DNA of 64,000 nucleotides from Chloroflexi bacterium TSY (GTDB taxonomy: Bacteria > Chloroflexota > Anaerolineae > Caldilineales > Caldilineaceae), in the NCBI GenBank assembly GCA_019217005.1, contig JAHBNG010000002.1, positions 62,001 to 126,000 on the forward strand, in the 5' to 3' direction. The translations under genes were made by a program, and so were the position numbers. The stretch's first letter is position 1; each line of letters starts with the position of its first letter. The notes under the pieces are model-generated. The model ran no database searches. It had not been told where the DNA came from and saw nothing but the letters and a program-made list of their open reading frames with translations. Shown one piece after another: positions 56,820-64,000 of this stretch.

Positions 56820-57297
56820 TATGGTATTTAATCTCTTCCAGGAAGATGGAGCAATGAAAACGATTATTCCCGGTCAGATTTTACTTTAGCAACGGACCAA
56901 TGGTGGATTCTGGACTATGAGGCGGGAAACAGCGAGGTACTAATGTTCTTCACCATCTAAACAAAGGTGTGTGCCATAAAGTGTGCAAATGAAGCAGGTT
57001 CTCTGACCAAGCAGTGTCTATTTACACATTTAGAAACACGTTGTCCTAAACAATTACTGTAGCATGTCAGCTATCAGCTTGACACGTTTAAGCAGCTTGT
57101 TTCGACAGGGAAGTGCCGAGCTGATGGCTGACTAGCTGAATGCTTACTAATTACTTTACGATTATATAAGGTCTTTCGTTGATCTACTCGACGATATGTC
57201 TGCTCCTTTCTTTCGGCAAAATGCGACTATCACACGATGTAAATGCTCAAACCTGCCGAAATCTTGAACACAGTATGTTTTGGGAATTCATAGACCA
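56820..57297. other. intergenic region with family-6 palindrome
   Basis: I see no gene here. A family-6 palindrome lies at 56966-57045. The promoter of the 57298-63085 operon should be between about 57050 and 57297. Confidence 0.45.
56966..57045. repeat. palindromic repeat family 6, copy 4
   Basis: Contains GTGTGCCATAAAGTGTGCAA, TTCTCTGACCAAGCAGTG and ATTTACACATTTAGAAACAC. Confidence 0.7.
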
Positions 57298-57666
57298 ATG
57301 ATCACAGCAGACGAGTTCTGCCAAATCGCGTTGGCATTACCAGAGGCAGTCGAACGAGAAACGTGGGGACACCCAACCTTTCGGGTTCGAGACAAAATTT
57401 TTGCATCATTGTCGAATAGTGGAGTTGATGCAAGCGTCAAAACATCTCTTGATCAACAAGAAGAATTGATGGCAATGGCTCCTGAGATCTTCGGCGTTGC
57501 CCAATATACCGGTCGCTATGGATGGGTCAGCGTTAAGCTGTCGGTTATCGACCTGACGTTGATGCAAGAGTTAGTTGTCGAGGCGTGGCGGCGGACTGCG
57601 CCAAAGCGTCTTGTTACAGCATATAATGAGAGGGGACATGGAACCACCGATTCGGCATATTCCTGA
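57298..57666 (+). CDS. MmcQ/YjbR-family protein
   Basis: 122 residues from ATG 57298 (a TTG at 57280 is also in frame). The block ALALPEAVERETWGHPTFRVRDKIFASL and the C-terminal ELVVEAWRRTAPKRLV identify the YjbR (DUF419) family. It is a small CyaY-like fold with possible DNA-binding; the molecular role is unknown. It overlaps the next gene by 29 bp, the first overlap of a compact plus-strand operon. Confidence 0.85.
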   Translation: MITADEFCQIALALPEAVERETWGHPTFRVRDKIFASLSNSGVDASVKTSLDQQEELMAMAPEIFGVAQYTGRYGWVSVKLSVIDLTLMQELVVEAWRRTAPKRLVTAYNERGHGTTDSAYS

Positions 57667-58429
57667 CCATCTTCTAGATCGCTACACGATGAATGGATGC
57701 GTTCAAGTTTTGGATAGCTATTGCGATGATTCGCGCATGGAACCCCTTGTTTACTCTGATGAGGAAATTAATAAGCGGCTGGCACAGGTAGCTGCTGGCG
57801 AACTTGGACATTATCGTGGCATCGACACTTGGGTGTACGAAGCACTTACTCGACATCCGATTGATAACCTACGTGTCTCCATCATGGGCTCTGCCGATCA
57901 AGGATTTGGCCCGTGGTATGAATGTGTTTGTCTCCATTTTGGTGGTCAGCCCATCACGATTGAGTACAATTCCATTCAATTTCAAGATTCGCGCTTCGTG
58001 GCCTTGACTCCGGATGAATATGCAGAAAATCCTCAGACATTTGATGCTGCTTTCTCCATCTCTTCCTTTGAGCATGATGGCTTAGGGCGTTATGGGGATC
58101 CAATGAATCCGGATGGTGACCTTGAAGCCATGCAGCGGATGAAATCCATGCTCAAGCCCGGTGGAGTTCTTTATCTTTCTGTCCCGTTAGGAGTCGACAA
58201 AGTGGTGTTCAATGAGCATCGCATCTATGGTCGGCTGCGTCTGCCGCGGTTGTTGGAAGGATGGACAATGATCGATTCTGTTGGCTATGACGAAGCGTTT
58301 CTGGATCGAGATACGGGATATGGCTGGGAACCTCGTCGTGGATTTGTTAATGGAGAATATACGAGCGACGAATTGCTCCACCCTGAGTATCCTGAGTATG
58401 GGCCGATATTGATTTTGCGAAATGATTGA
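57638..58429 (+). CDS. DUF268 methyltransferase-like protein
   Basis: 263 residues from ATG 57638, with GAGAGGGG upstream. The DUF268 pattern is clear: AAFSISSFEHDGLGRYGDPMNPDGDLEAM, MLKPGGVLYLSVPLG and HRIYGRLRLPRLLEGW. The fold resembles SAM-dependent methyltransferases (SIMGSADQGFGPWYE in the position of motif I), although no classical GxGxG is present. The function is unknown; relatives often occur with glycan or cell-surface genes. It overlaps the YjbR gene. Confidence 0.82.
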   Translation: MEPPIRHIPDHLLDRYTMNGCVQVLDSYCDDSRMEPLVYSDEEINKRLAQVAAGELGHYRGIDTWVYEALTRHPIDNLRVSIMGSADQGFGPWYECVCLHFGGQPITIEYNSIQFQDSRFVALTPDEYAENPQTFDAAFSISSFEHDGLGRYGDPMNPDGDLEAMQRMKSMLKPGGVLYLSVPLGVDKVVFNEHRIYGRLRLPRLLEGWTMIDSVGYDEAFLDRDTGYGWEPRRGFVNGEYTSDELLHPEYPEYGPILILRND

Positions 58430-58489
58430 TGGGTATCGTTTCGCTGAACTCCGGTTTTCATACAGAGCAGAAGATAAAGGAGGCTTTCT

Positions 58490-59854
58490 TTGACCGATAA
58501 AAACATCATGTTTCTGATCGCCGACGATTGGAGCCCAATGGCACGCTGTTATGGCAATTATATTGTTCAAACACCACGCATTGATGATTTCGCCAACCGC
58601 AGCGTTGTCTTCGATTCCGCATTTTGTACGAGTCCTTCCTGTGCTGTGAGCCGCGCTTGCATCCTGAGTGGGTATCACAGCCATACGCATGGGCAATATG
58701 GTCATTGTCACGGAATCCAAGGTTTTTCCACGCACAACTGGATCACATCTACCCCCCAAGCGTTAGGGGCTGCGGGTTATGCAACTGCCTGTATTGGCAA
58801 AAAGCATGTTGAACCTGCCAGCGTCTATCCTTTTGATTACGAACCCAAGGTCAACCCACGTAGCACAGCCGATATGGCTGACTGCGCACGGACCTTTTTA
58901 CAAGAAAACAGGGAGAGACCCTTCTACCTGCACGTTGGCTTCATTGATACACATCGTGCGCCTGGGGGCTTTGGCAACGAAAAACAATACCGGACTGTGC
59001 CAGATATCATCTACAGTCCAGACGATGTCATTGTGCCGCCTTTTTTGCCCGATTTGCCAGAAGTACGTGCGGACCTGGCCGACTATTACCAGGCCGTTTC
59101 CCGTTTCGATCATGGTGTGGGGCTCCTGTTGGATGTATTGGAAGAGTCCGGGCGAGCGGATGAAACGCTTGTCATTCTCACAACCGATCACGCAATGCCC
59201 TTTCCGGGTGCCAAAGCATCTTTTTTCGACAGCGGCCATCGTTGCCCCTTGATTGCCTATCAACCAGGTTTGAAAGAAGGGGGTATGCACAATCAGGCGC
59301 TGGTGGCGCACACGGATATTCGCCCAACAATTCACGAGTGGTGCGGTCTTTCTGCGCCTGATGATTTGCCAGGTCGTTCTTGGTTGTCTATTTTGGAGAG
59401 AGCTGAACCAGACGGTTGGGATGAGGTTTATTTCTCCCACTGTTTTCACGAAGTTGTTGATTACAATCCCTACCGCGTTCTACGTGGGCGACGCTATAAA
59501 TATGTGCAGAATCTGGCTTACGGACATGTCGCACCTTTACCGACAGACCTCTATCGTTCTCCCACTTGGAGTGCTGTCCGTGAAACCGGAACATCACACA
59601 TGGGCGCACGGGGGACACATCACATGCGGCAACGTGCACCTCAAGAGCTATATGATCTAGCCGTCGATCCCACTGAATCTACCAACCGTATTGATGATCC
59701 CGCGCTTCAGACGGTTGCCCAAAAGATGCGAAGCAAGCTCTACGCATTCCGTGCCGAAACGCATGATCCCTGGCTCGAGATCGATTTCCAATCTGGGTGG
59801 ATGGGCGAAGATCCGGAAAATGAGTATAGTTTCTCAAAAAATATCAAGAGATGA
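58490..59854 (+). CDS. sulfatase-family hydrolase with variant CxVxR motif
   Basis: 454 residues from TTG 58490, a start strongly supported by AAGGAGG seven bases upstream. Sulfatase fold: metal-site IADDWSPM, the active-site block C51-A-V-S-R-ACILSG, KKHVEP, HVGFIDTHRAPGG and ILTTDHAMPF. The Cys that becomes formylglycine is present, but the Pro of the CxPxR recognition motif is Val, which may weaken recognition by the formylglycine-generating enzyme. No signal peptide is visible. Its stop overlaps the next start by 4 bp (ATGA), so it is coupled to the amine oxidase gene. Confidence 0.85.
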   Translation: MTDKNIMFLIADDWSPMARCYGNYIVQTPRIDDFANRSVVFDSAFCTSPSCAVSRACILSGYHSHTHGQYGHCHGIQGFSTHNWITSTPQALGAAGYATACIGKKHVEPASVYPFDYEPKVNPRSTADMADCARTFLQENRERPFYLHVGFIDTHRAPGGFGNEKQYRTVPDIIYSPDDVIVPPFLPDLPEVRADLADYYQAVSRFDHGVGLLLDVLEESGRADETLVILTTDHAMPFPGAKASFFDSGHRCPLIAYQPGLKEGGMHNQALVAHTDIRPTIHEWCGLSAPDDLPGRSWLSILERAEPDGWDEVYFSHCFHEVVDYNPYRVLRGRRYKYVQNLAYGHVAPLPTDLYRSPTWSAVRETGTSHMGARGTHHMRQRAPQELYDLAVDPTESTNRIDDPALQTVAQKMRSKLYAFRAETHDPWLEIDFQSGWMGEDPENEYSFSKNIKR

Positions 59855-61194
59855 ACAAAACGACAAGAAAAACAATCGTAATCGGCGCTGGCATGGCGGG
59901 TATCGCCGCCGCACGCACGCTTCACGATGCGGGGTACTCCGTCAAGATTCTAGAAGCGCGTGAGCGCATTGGTGGACGTACGCATACAGATCGGTCTCTC
60001 GGTCCCACCATCGATCTGGGTGCTTCTTGGATTCATGGGCATATTGGCAATCCGCTGACGCCTTTGGCGAAACAAGCTGGGGTGGAGATGAAATATACGG
60101 ATTTCATCAATCAGTGGGGGACCAGCATTATGGCATTCGATGCCGATGGTAATCCCCTAGAGATAAATGAATATACTGAGGGACTTCAAGCGTTTGCCGG
60201 TGCCGAAACCCATCTCTTTGGCTCAATTTTACACCGTGTTCCGGATACCAACGTACGCTCCGTTGCTGATCTCTATCGTCACGGCCTGCCGGGAACTGAA
60301 TCGATGACACCGACCCAACAAAAGGGCTTCTACTATACTTCAGTGATCTGCGCCCAATACAGTGACGCCGCCGATATCGATGAGATTGATTGGTGGCTCA
60401 GCGATGCCTATGTGAGCCTACCGGGGGGCGATATGTTGCTCTATGGCGGAGGGTATAATGCCATTACAGACCATTTGGCTGAGGGGCTTGAGATCGAAAA
60501 CGGTGTGATTGTGGAGGAAATTGCGCATAGTGACGATGGAGCCACATTAACCCTGAATCGATCCGATGGGCAAAGCCAAGAATCCTGCGATTGTGTAATT
60601 GTTACGGTTCCGTTGGGTGTGCTAAAAGCCGATTCTATTCGCTTTACACCGGAACTCCCCCGGGAAAAGCAAGAGGCCATTCGACGGATCGGGATGGGCA
60701 ATTATGAGAAGTTGGCGTTGCGTTTTCCGCGCTGTTTTTGGCCAACTGAGCCACAGCGTTTCCATTACTTGACCGACCAGTCACCGGAATTGTGGACCTC
60801 GTGGCTCAATAACGCCCACTTTACGGGAGAGCCGATTCTGGTTGCCTACCATTCAGGAAGTCGTGCCCAAGCGATCAATCTGCTAAGCGATGATGCATTG
60901 ATCGAAGAGGCGCTGGCTGTCCTCTCCAGGATCTTTGGTCCCACGCTCAATGAGGCCGAGATTCCTGCCCCAACTAGCTACTTACGGACCGGATGGGAAA
61001 ACGATCCGTTCGCGCAAGGAAGCTACTCCTTTTCAAAAGTTAGTGGGCGTCCAGATGATCGTGGGATCCTTGCGCAGCCTGTTGGTGGGCGACTCTTTTT
61101 CGCTGGCGAGGCGACACACCCCCATTACTTTGCCACGGTCCACGGTGCCTATGAGACGGGCATTCGAGCGGCTCATGAAGTACAGAATCGATAA
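59851..61194 (+). CDS. flavin monoamine oxidase family protein
   Basis: 447 residues from ATG 59851 (ATGA overlap with the sulfatase gene). FAD-binding dinucleotide fold at the N terminus (IVIGAGMAGIAAARTL, LEARERIGGRTHT), LGASWIHG, and the C-terminal FAD-contact block GGRLFFAGEATHPHYFATVHGAYETG. Family members oxidise primary, secondary or polyamines with O2. The substrate is unknown. Membership in the same operon as a sulfatase and DUF268 gene is not one I recognise as a known pathway. Confidence 0.9.
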   Translation: MNKTTRKTIVIGAGMAGIAAARTLHDAGYSVKILEARERIGGRTHTDRSLGPTIDLGASWIHGHIGNPLTPLAKQAGVEMKYTDFINQWGTSIMAFDADGNPLEINEYTEGLQAFAGAETHLFGSILHRVPDTNVRSVADLYRHGLPGTESMTPTQQKGFYYTSVICAQYSDAADIDEIDWWLSDAYVSLPGGDMLLYGGGYNAITDHLAEGLEIENGVIVEEIAHSDDGATLTLNRSDGQSQESCDCVIVTVPLGVLKADSIRFTPELPREKQEAIRRIGMGNYEKLALRFPRCFWPTEPQRFHYLTDQSPELWTSWLNNAHFTGEPILVAYHSGSRAQAINLLSDDALIEEALAVLSRIFGPTLNEAEIPAPTSYLRTGWENDPFAQGSYSFSKVSGRPDDRGILAQPVGGRLFFAGEATHPHYFATVHGAYETGIRAAHEVQNR

Positions 61195-61207
61195 GGGAGA
61201 AGCCAGT

Positions 61208-62008
61208 ATGTTTCGACGTTTACTTGGGATTTTATATCTGATTCGAGCTCTAACACCTTTTGTCGTCATTGCTGCGATTGCCATTGGCGGTGTATATATC
61301 ATCAATGAACTACAGACGACTCTAGCTCCGCCGATTCAGGAATTGGGGAACGCTGTGAACGAACTGGAGACCGAGGCGAGAGCCATTCAAGGGGAATTGA
61401 AGCAGGTTTCACAGGATCTGACCAAAGTGGCTGACACGTTAGAAGACTTTACTGAAATACCTGATCTGATTCCGAATATCCCAAGCTCAATTAACATGCC
61501 CCGACTGGATATTCCCAATGTAAATGTGCCTTTGCCCCAACCCGAAGTAAAATTTACTGAAATCGATTTGGGTGTAACAAAAATTGATTATCCAAGCGAC
61601 ATCGATTTCAGCAATTCCACCTTTAACATGGATATTCCAGCAATTCCACCATTTGAGGTCCCTGTACCAGGTTTAGGAGAATTGGACGATCGGTTGGGTC
61701 AGGCCCTAAAGCCCGTCACTTCTATTTTTGCGGAATTCAACAAAGTTTTTGCTGGAGCGAATCGTCTCAAATCAGAACTGGAAAAAGCTGCCGAGAGTGC
61801 GAATAAAATTGTCTCGCAAGGTGAAGTGCTGCTGACCAGCATACAAGAAATACTTGCCAAGCAGAGAGGTAGACTCATGTTTGCACTGGTGTTGTTGGTC
61901 CTGTTATCGGCAAACTATTTTCTTTTGCCCGCAATAAACGATTTTCGTAAAGGTCTGTTGCTCCTACGCGGCTTACCCGCGCATTACACAGAAAGCAGGG
62001 CGCTATGA
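61208..62008 (+). CDS. membrane coiled-coil protein, paralogue 1
   Basis: 266 residues from ATG 61208 with GGGAG upstream. N-terminal transmembrane helix (LTPFVVIAAIAIGGVYIINEL), a heptad-like coiled coil (about residues 35-85), a central stretch rich in alternating Pro and hydrophobic residues (IPDLIPNIPSSINMPRLDIP), an amphipathic helix and a C-terminal helix (LMFALVLLVLLSANYFLLP). I do not recognise the family. The next gene encodes a paralogue with the same layout, with a 4-bp overlap, so the two probably form a hetero-oligomer in the membrane. Confidence 0.75.
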   Translation: MFRRLLGILYLIRALTPFVVIAAIAIGGVYIINELQTTLAPPIQELGNAVNELETEARAIQGELKQVSQDLTKVADTLEDFTEIPDLIPNIPSSINMPRLDIPNVNVPLPQPEVKFTEIDLGVTKIDYPSDIDFSNSTFNMDIPAIPPFEVPVPGLGELDDRLGQALKPVTSIFAEFNKVFAGANRLKSELEKAAESANKIVSQGEVLLTSIQEILAKQRGRLMFALVLLVLLSANYFLLPAINDFRKGLLLLRGLPAHYTESRAL

Positions 62009-62889
62009 TGCAACGCCTACTTGGATTCTTGTTTGTTGTTCGAGGTCTGACCCCTGCGCTTATACTCTTAATCGTCGTTTGGGCAACAGCTTCACTCTTC
62101 AATGATTTTCGCGTCGTTTTGGTGCCGCAGTTGGAGGCAATCCAGACCGAGCTTGATAACCTGCAAAATGCCTATACAGAGGTAGAAGAGCAATGGGGAA
62201 CAATTCAGACCGATATCACAAAGTTGAGTTCACAATTTCAACGCTTCCGGGTGCCAAATCTGTTGCCAGATCTACCGAACAAACTGTCGATTCAACTTGA
62301 TATTCCCGATCCCTCACTGCCTGTTCCATCGGGTGTCGACGTGCGATGGAGCTCCGTGAATGTTACGTTCTCAGAACGAGTCAGGATCAAGGTGGATTGC
62401 GGCCCCTTTGATTTTTTATGTGATGGGTGGAATTGGATCACAAGGGAAACGACCAAATCGGTCAGATATCCAAGCAACCTGACTGTAAGTACCTCAAATG
62501 TCAGTGTGCAAATTCCGAATGTTAATCTTGACCTACCCATAGACTCGCTCAAAGAACCGCTGGAACCATTGGAAGGAATATTTAGCAGCATCCAAGATGT
62601 ATTTGACGCGTTTGACGAAATCTTTGCTAGCCTCAGTAGATCCAAATTTGGCGTTTTTGGCTATTTTCAGTCGAGATTGCAGGGATTTTGGAGTCATTTA
62701 TTCAGATTTCGGTTACAGAAAACAACCTATTTCATATCTGAAAATCGCCCAAATCTAACGCAAAAACTAGATATCGACCGGCAAATTTGTATTTATGTCA
62801 ACTGTTTAGCCAGAATTCTCTCTCAAAACCTGAAATTTGGATCTACTGAGCCTAGAAAAGTTGAAGGCGCAAGCACAGGGTATCCCTGA
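62005..62889 (+). pseudogene. membrane coiled-coil protein, paralogue 2, 5' part interrupted by MITE
   Basis: ATG 62005 overlaps the previous stop. Same layout as its neighbour: N-terminal helix (LTPALILLIVVWATASLF), coiled coil, Pro-rich beta-like section (IPDPSLPVPSG). The native product runs to EIFASL at residue 210 and then into the 215-bp element, whose open frame adds about 72 residues before the frame stops at 62889. Removing the element and one AGCCT gives EIFASL-EKLKAQAQGIPDR, which continues at 62854-63085. Confidence 0.85.
62634..62848 (+). mobile_element. 215-bp MITE, copy 6 (inside membrane paralogue)
   Basis: Target duplication AGCCT at 62629-62633 and 62849-62853. It is inserted in the sense of its open frame, in the same codon phase (AGN-CT) as copy 2. 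Confidence 0.95.
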
Positions 62890-63085
62890 CCGTTTGCAAA
62901 CAGTTGTATCGATGGCGGACAATGTGCTGACTCTACTCGCAAATACGGTGAACCGATTCGGCGGGTGGTTGATTTTAGCTCTGATGATCATCATACCTTT
63001 TATTGTCGTGAGCCTGCTCATGACAATGTTTGGGGATCTGGCGCATGGCCTGCGATTGCTTTTTGGTTTGAGCAAACGTATTTGA
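62837..63085 (+). pseudogene. membrane coiled-coil protein, paralogue 2, 3' part
   Basis: Continues the interrupted gene: EKLKAQAQGIPDRLQ, then a C-terminal helix (FGGWLILALMIIIPFIVVSLLM). Read alone it could start only at TTG 62837 in the element's right terminus, giving MDLLS before the native sequence. Confidence 0.8.
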
Positions 63086-63341
63086 CTGACTTGGTCAAAT
63101 GCGATAAGAATAACGTTGTTTGATATTGCTCTTGTACTGATGTAGAATGCATTTGGGTATAAAACCACATCTTTGTAAATGATCCCGCCTTTAAGACTAC
63201 GCCTCAACAGATTCCTTGGGATGAATTTATGTTGGCGATGATTGAGTTTGATTTTGCATATGCGGTTATCAGGCGTCCTACATAGAGTAGGGAGAATTGT
63301 TGTCAATTGCACGAGGGTCATCAAATCTTCAAGATTCCCAA

Positions 63342-64000
63342 ATGACAATACGAATTTTCGTCTATGGTACATTACGGCCACCACAGCATCATATTCCGAC
63401 TGTTGACACGCGATTTCACGTCAATATTGCACAATATCTCATTGAACATGTGCCCGCGGTGCTCCCTAATGCCGTCTTATATGATCTTGGCTCGTATCCA
63501 GCTGCGATTCCAGGGGATCAGACGATCCACGGAACGTTGCTAACGCTAAAGATGGAAGCCCTCACCATCACGGACCGCATTGAAGGTCATCCAACTTTCT
63601 ACCAGCGCTCTCTGGTGACTGTAAACACCAAGCGCGAGAGTGTCGAAGCCTGGGTTTATTGGGCACCTCAAGCGATTGTACAAGACCGTCCGCTCATCCA
63701 AAGCGGTGATTGGTTTCGACGTGAGCAAATCACCTATGATTTAGGAAGGAATCGATCGACATTGAGTCACTCAGAAAACTCCTCAAATGGAGTGTTGCGC
63801 CAAATCATCGAACGAATTGCTCGGACAGACTGCTCCTGGATGAGTACAGTGCGGCCCGATGGTCGTGCCCATAGCGCCCCCGTCTGGCATGTCTGGCATC
63901 AGGGGTGTGCTTATGTTGTCGCTCAGCCCATTGCTGTTAAAGTGAAGAATCTTGCTCAAAATCCGAGCGTTGTCCTGACCCTTCCCGATCCCCATGATGT
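63342..64000 (+). CDS. gamma-glutamylcyclotransferase-like/PNPOx-like fusion protein, 3' end beyond window
   Basis: The frame is open from ATG 63342 to the window end (219 codons so far). TTG 63300, with GGGAG five bases upstream, is a serious alternative start. Residues 1 to about 135 form a GGCT (AIG2-like) domain: VYGTLRPP near the N terminus, HGTLLTL, and catalytic Glu81 in TDRIEGHP. From about residue 145 a pyridoxamine-5'-phosphate-oxidase-like split-barrel starts (ERIARTDCSWMSTVRPDGRA...APVWHVW, QNPSVVLTLPDP). The first domain type opens gamma-glutamyl amines to 5-oxoproline; the second binds FMN or F420. I do not know this combination. The rest lies beyond the window. Confidence 0.75.
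   Translation, partial: MTIRIFVYGTLRPPQHHIPTVDTRFHVNIAQYLIEHVPAVLPNAVLYDLGSYPAAIPGDQTIHGTLLTLKMEALTITDRIEGHPTFYQRSLVTVNTKRESVEAWVYWAPQAIVQDRPLIQSGDWFRREQITYDLGRNRSTLSHSENSSNGVLRQIIERIARTDCSWMSTVRPDGRAHSAPVWHVWHQGCAYVVAQPIAVKVKNLAQNPSVVLTLPDPHD

Overview
This window looks like a chromosome segment of an uncultivated Chloroflexota, probably near Anaerolineae/Caldilineae. The evidence is indirect. Two unrelated secreted proteins end in the same tail type (FYLPLIRR, LYLPWIRR), several surface proteins carry Thr/Pro stalks, and the gene content is typical: GH3-like envelope protein, Reg_prop propellers, PhyH, sulfatases, enolase-superfamily and Gfo/Idh enzymes, MenA. There is no marker gene that fixes the taxon. 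One tRNA gene, tRNA-Arg(CCG), is present. I saw no CRISPR array, phage module or rRNA.

Layout. 1-642: end of an ISAzo13-type IS, then tRNA-Arg. 1.1-8.0 kb: a GH3-like membrane-anchored protein, signal peptidase I, and an AI-2E permease fused to a HAD phosphatase. 8.4-10.8 kb: enolase-superfamily dehydratase and aldo/keto reductase. 11-22 kb: two very large secreted proteins, a metzincin with about ten InlB-type repeats and a roughly 2000-residue propeller/TIG protein. 22-26.6 kb: MenA, a five-bladed propeller, an alkaline-phosphatase-superfamily sulfatase homologue with Thr at the nucleophile, and a Gfo/Idh oxidoreductase. 27-31 kb: NarL-type regulator, TrkA-type K+ regulator, acyl-CoA dehydrogenase, ComEA-like protein. 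31-41 kb: two inverted IS110 copies around RidA, an amidohydrolase, a Nudix hydrolase and a PA14 protein. 40.5-46 kb: a D-threonine-aldolase-like enzyme, an IS-split SDR, PhyH dioxygenase and a GNAT-like protein. 46-50.6 kb: a PadR-controlled ABC exporter operon in ruins. 50.7-51.3 kb: a DUF433/DUF5615 toxin-antitoxin pair, then an IS630. 52.9-55 kb: a thioredoxin-domain (YyaL/SPATA20) protein with an in-frame TGA. 57-63 kb: an operon of YjbR, DUF268, sulfatase, amine oxidase and two paralogous membrane coiled-coil proteins. The window ends inside a GGCT-PNPOx fusion gene.

The main theme is recent invasion by small non-autonomous elements. Six near-identical copies of a 215-bp element (16-bp perfect terminal inverted repeats CAGTAGATCCAAATTT, 5-bp target duplications of consensus AGNCT) are spread over the window. 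Four lie inside otherwise intact genes (metalloprotease, ABC ATPase, PadR, membrane paralogue), so the empty site can be rebuilt exactly. At least five further palindromic repeat families, two IS110, two ISAzo13, two NF041680-like and one IS630 element are also present. Every transposase reading frame is broken, mostly at homopolymer runs, while the very long cellular genes stay open. The IS110 leader carries an 11-of-12 match to the element's own right end, as expected for the donor loop of a bridge RNA.
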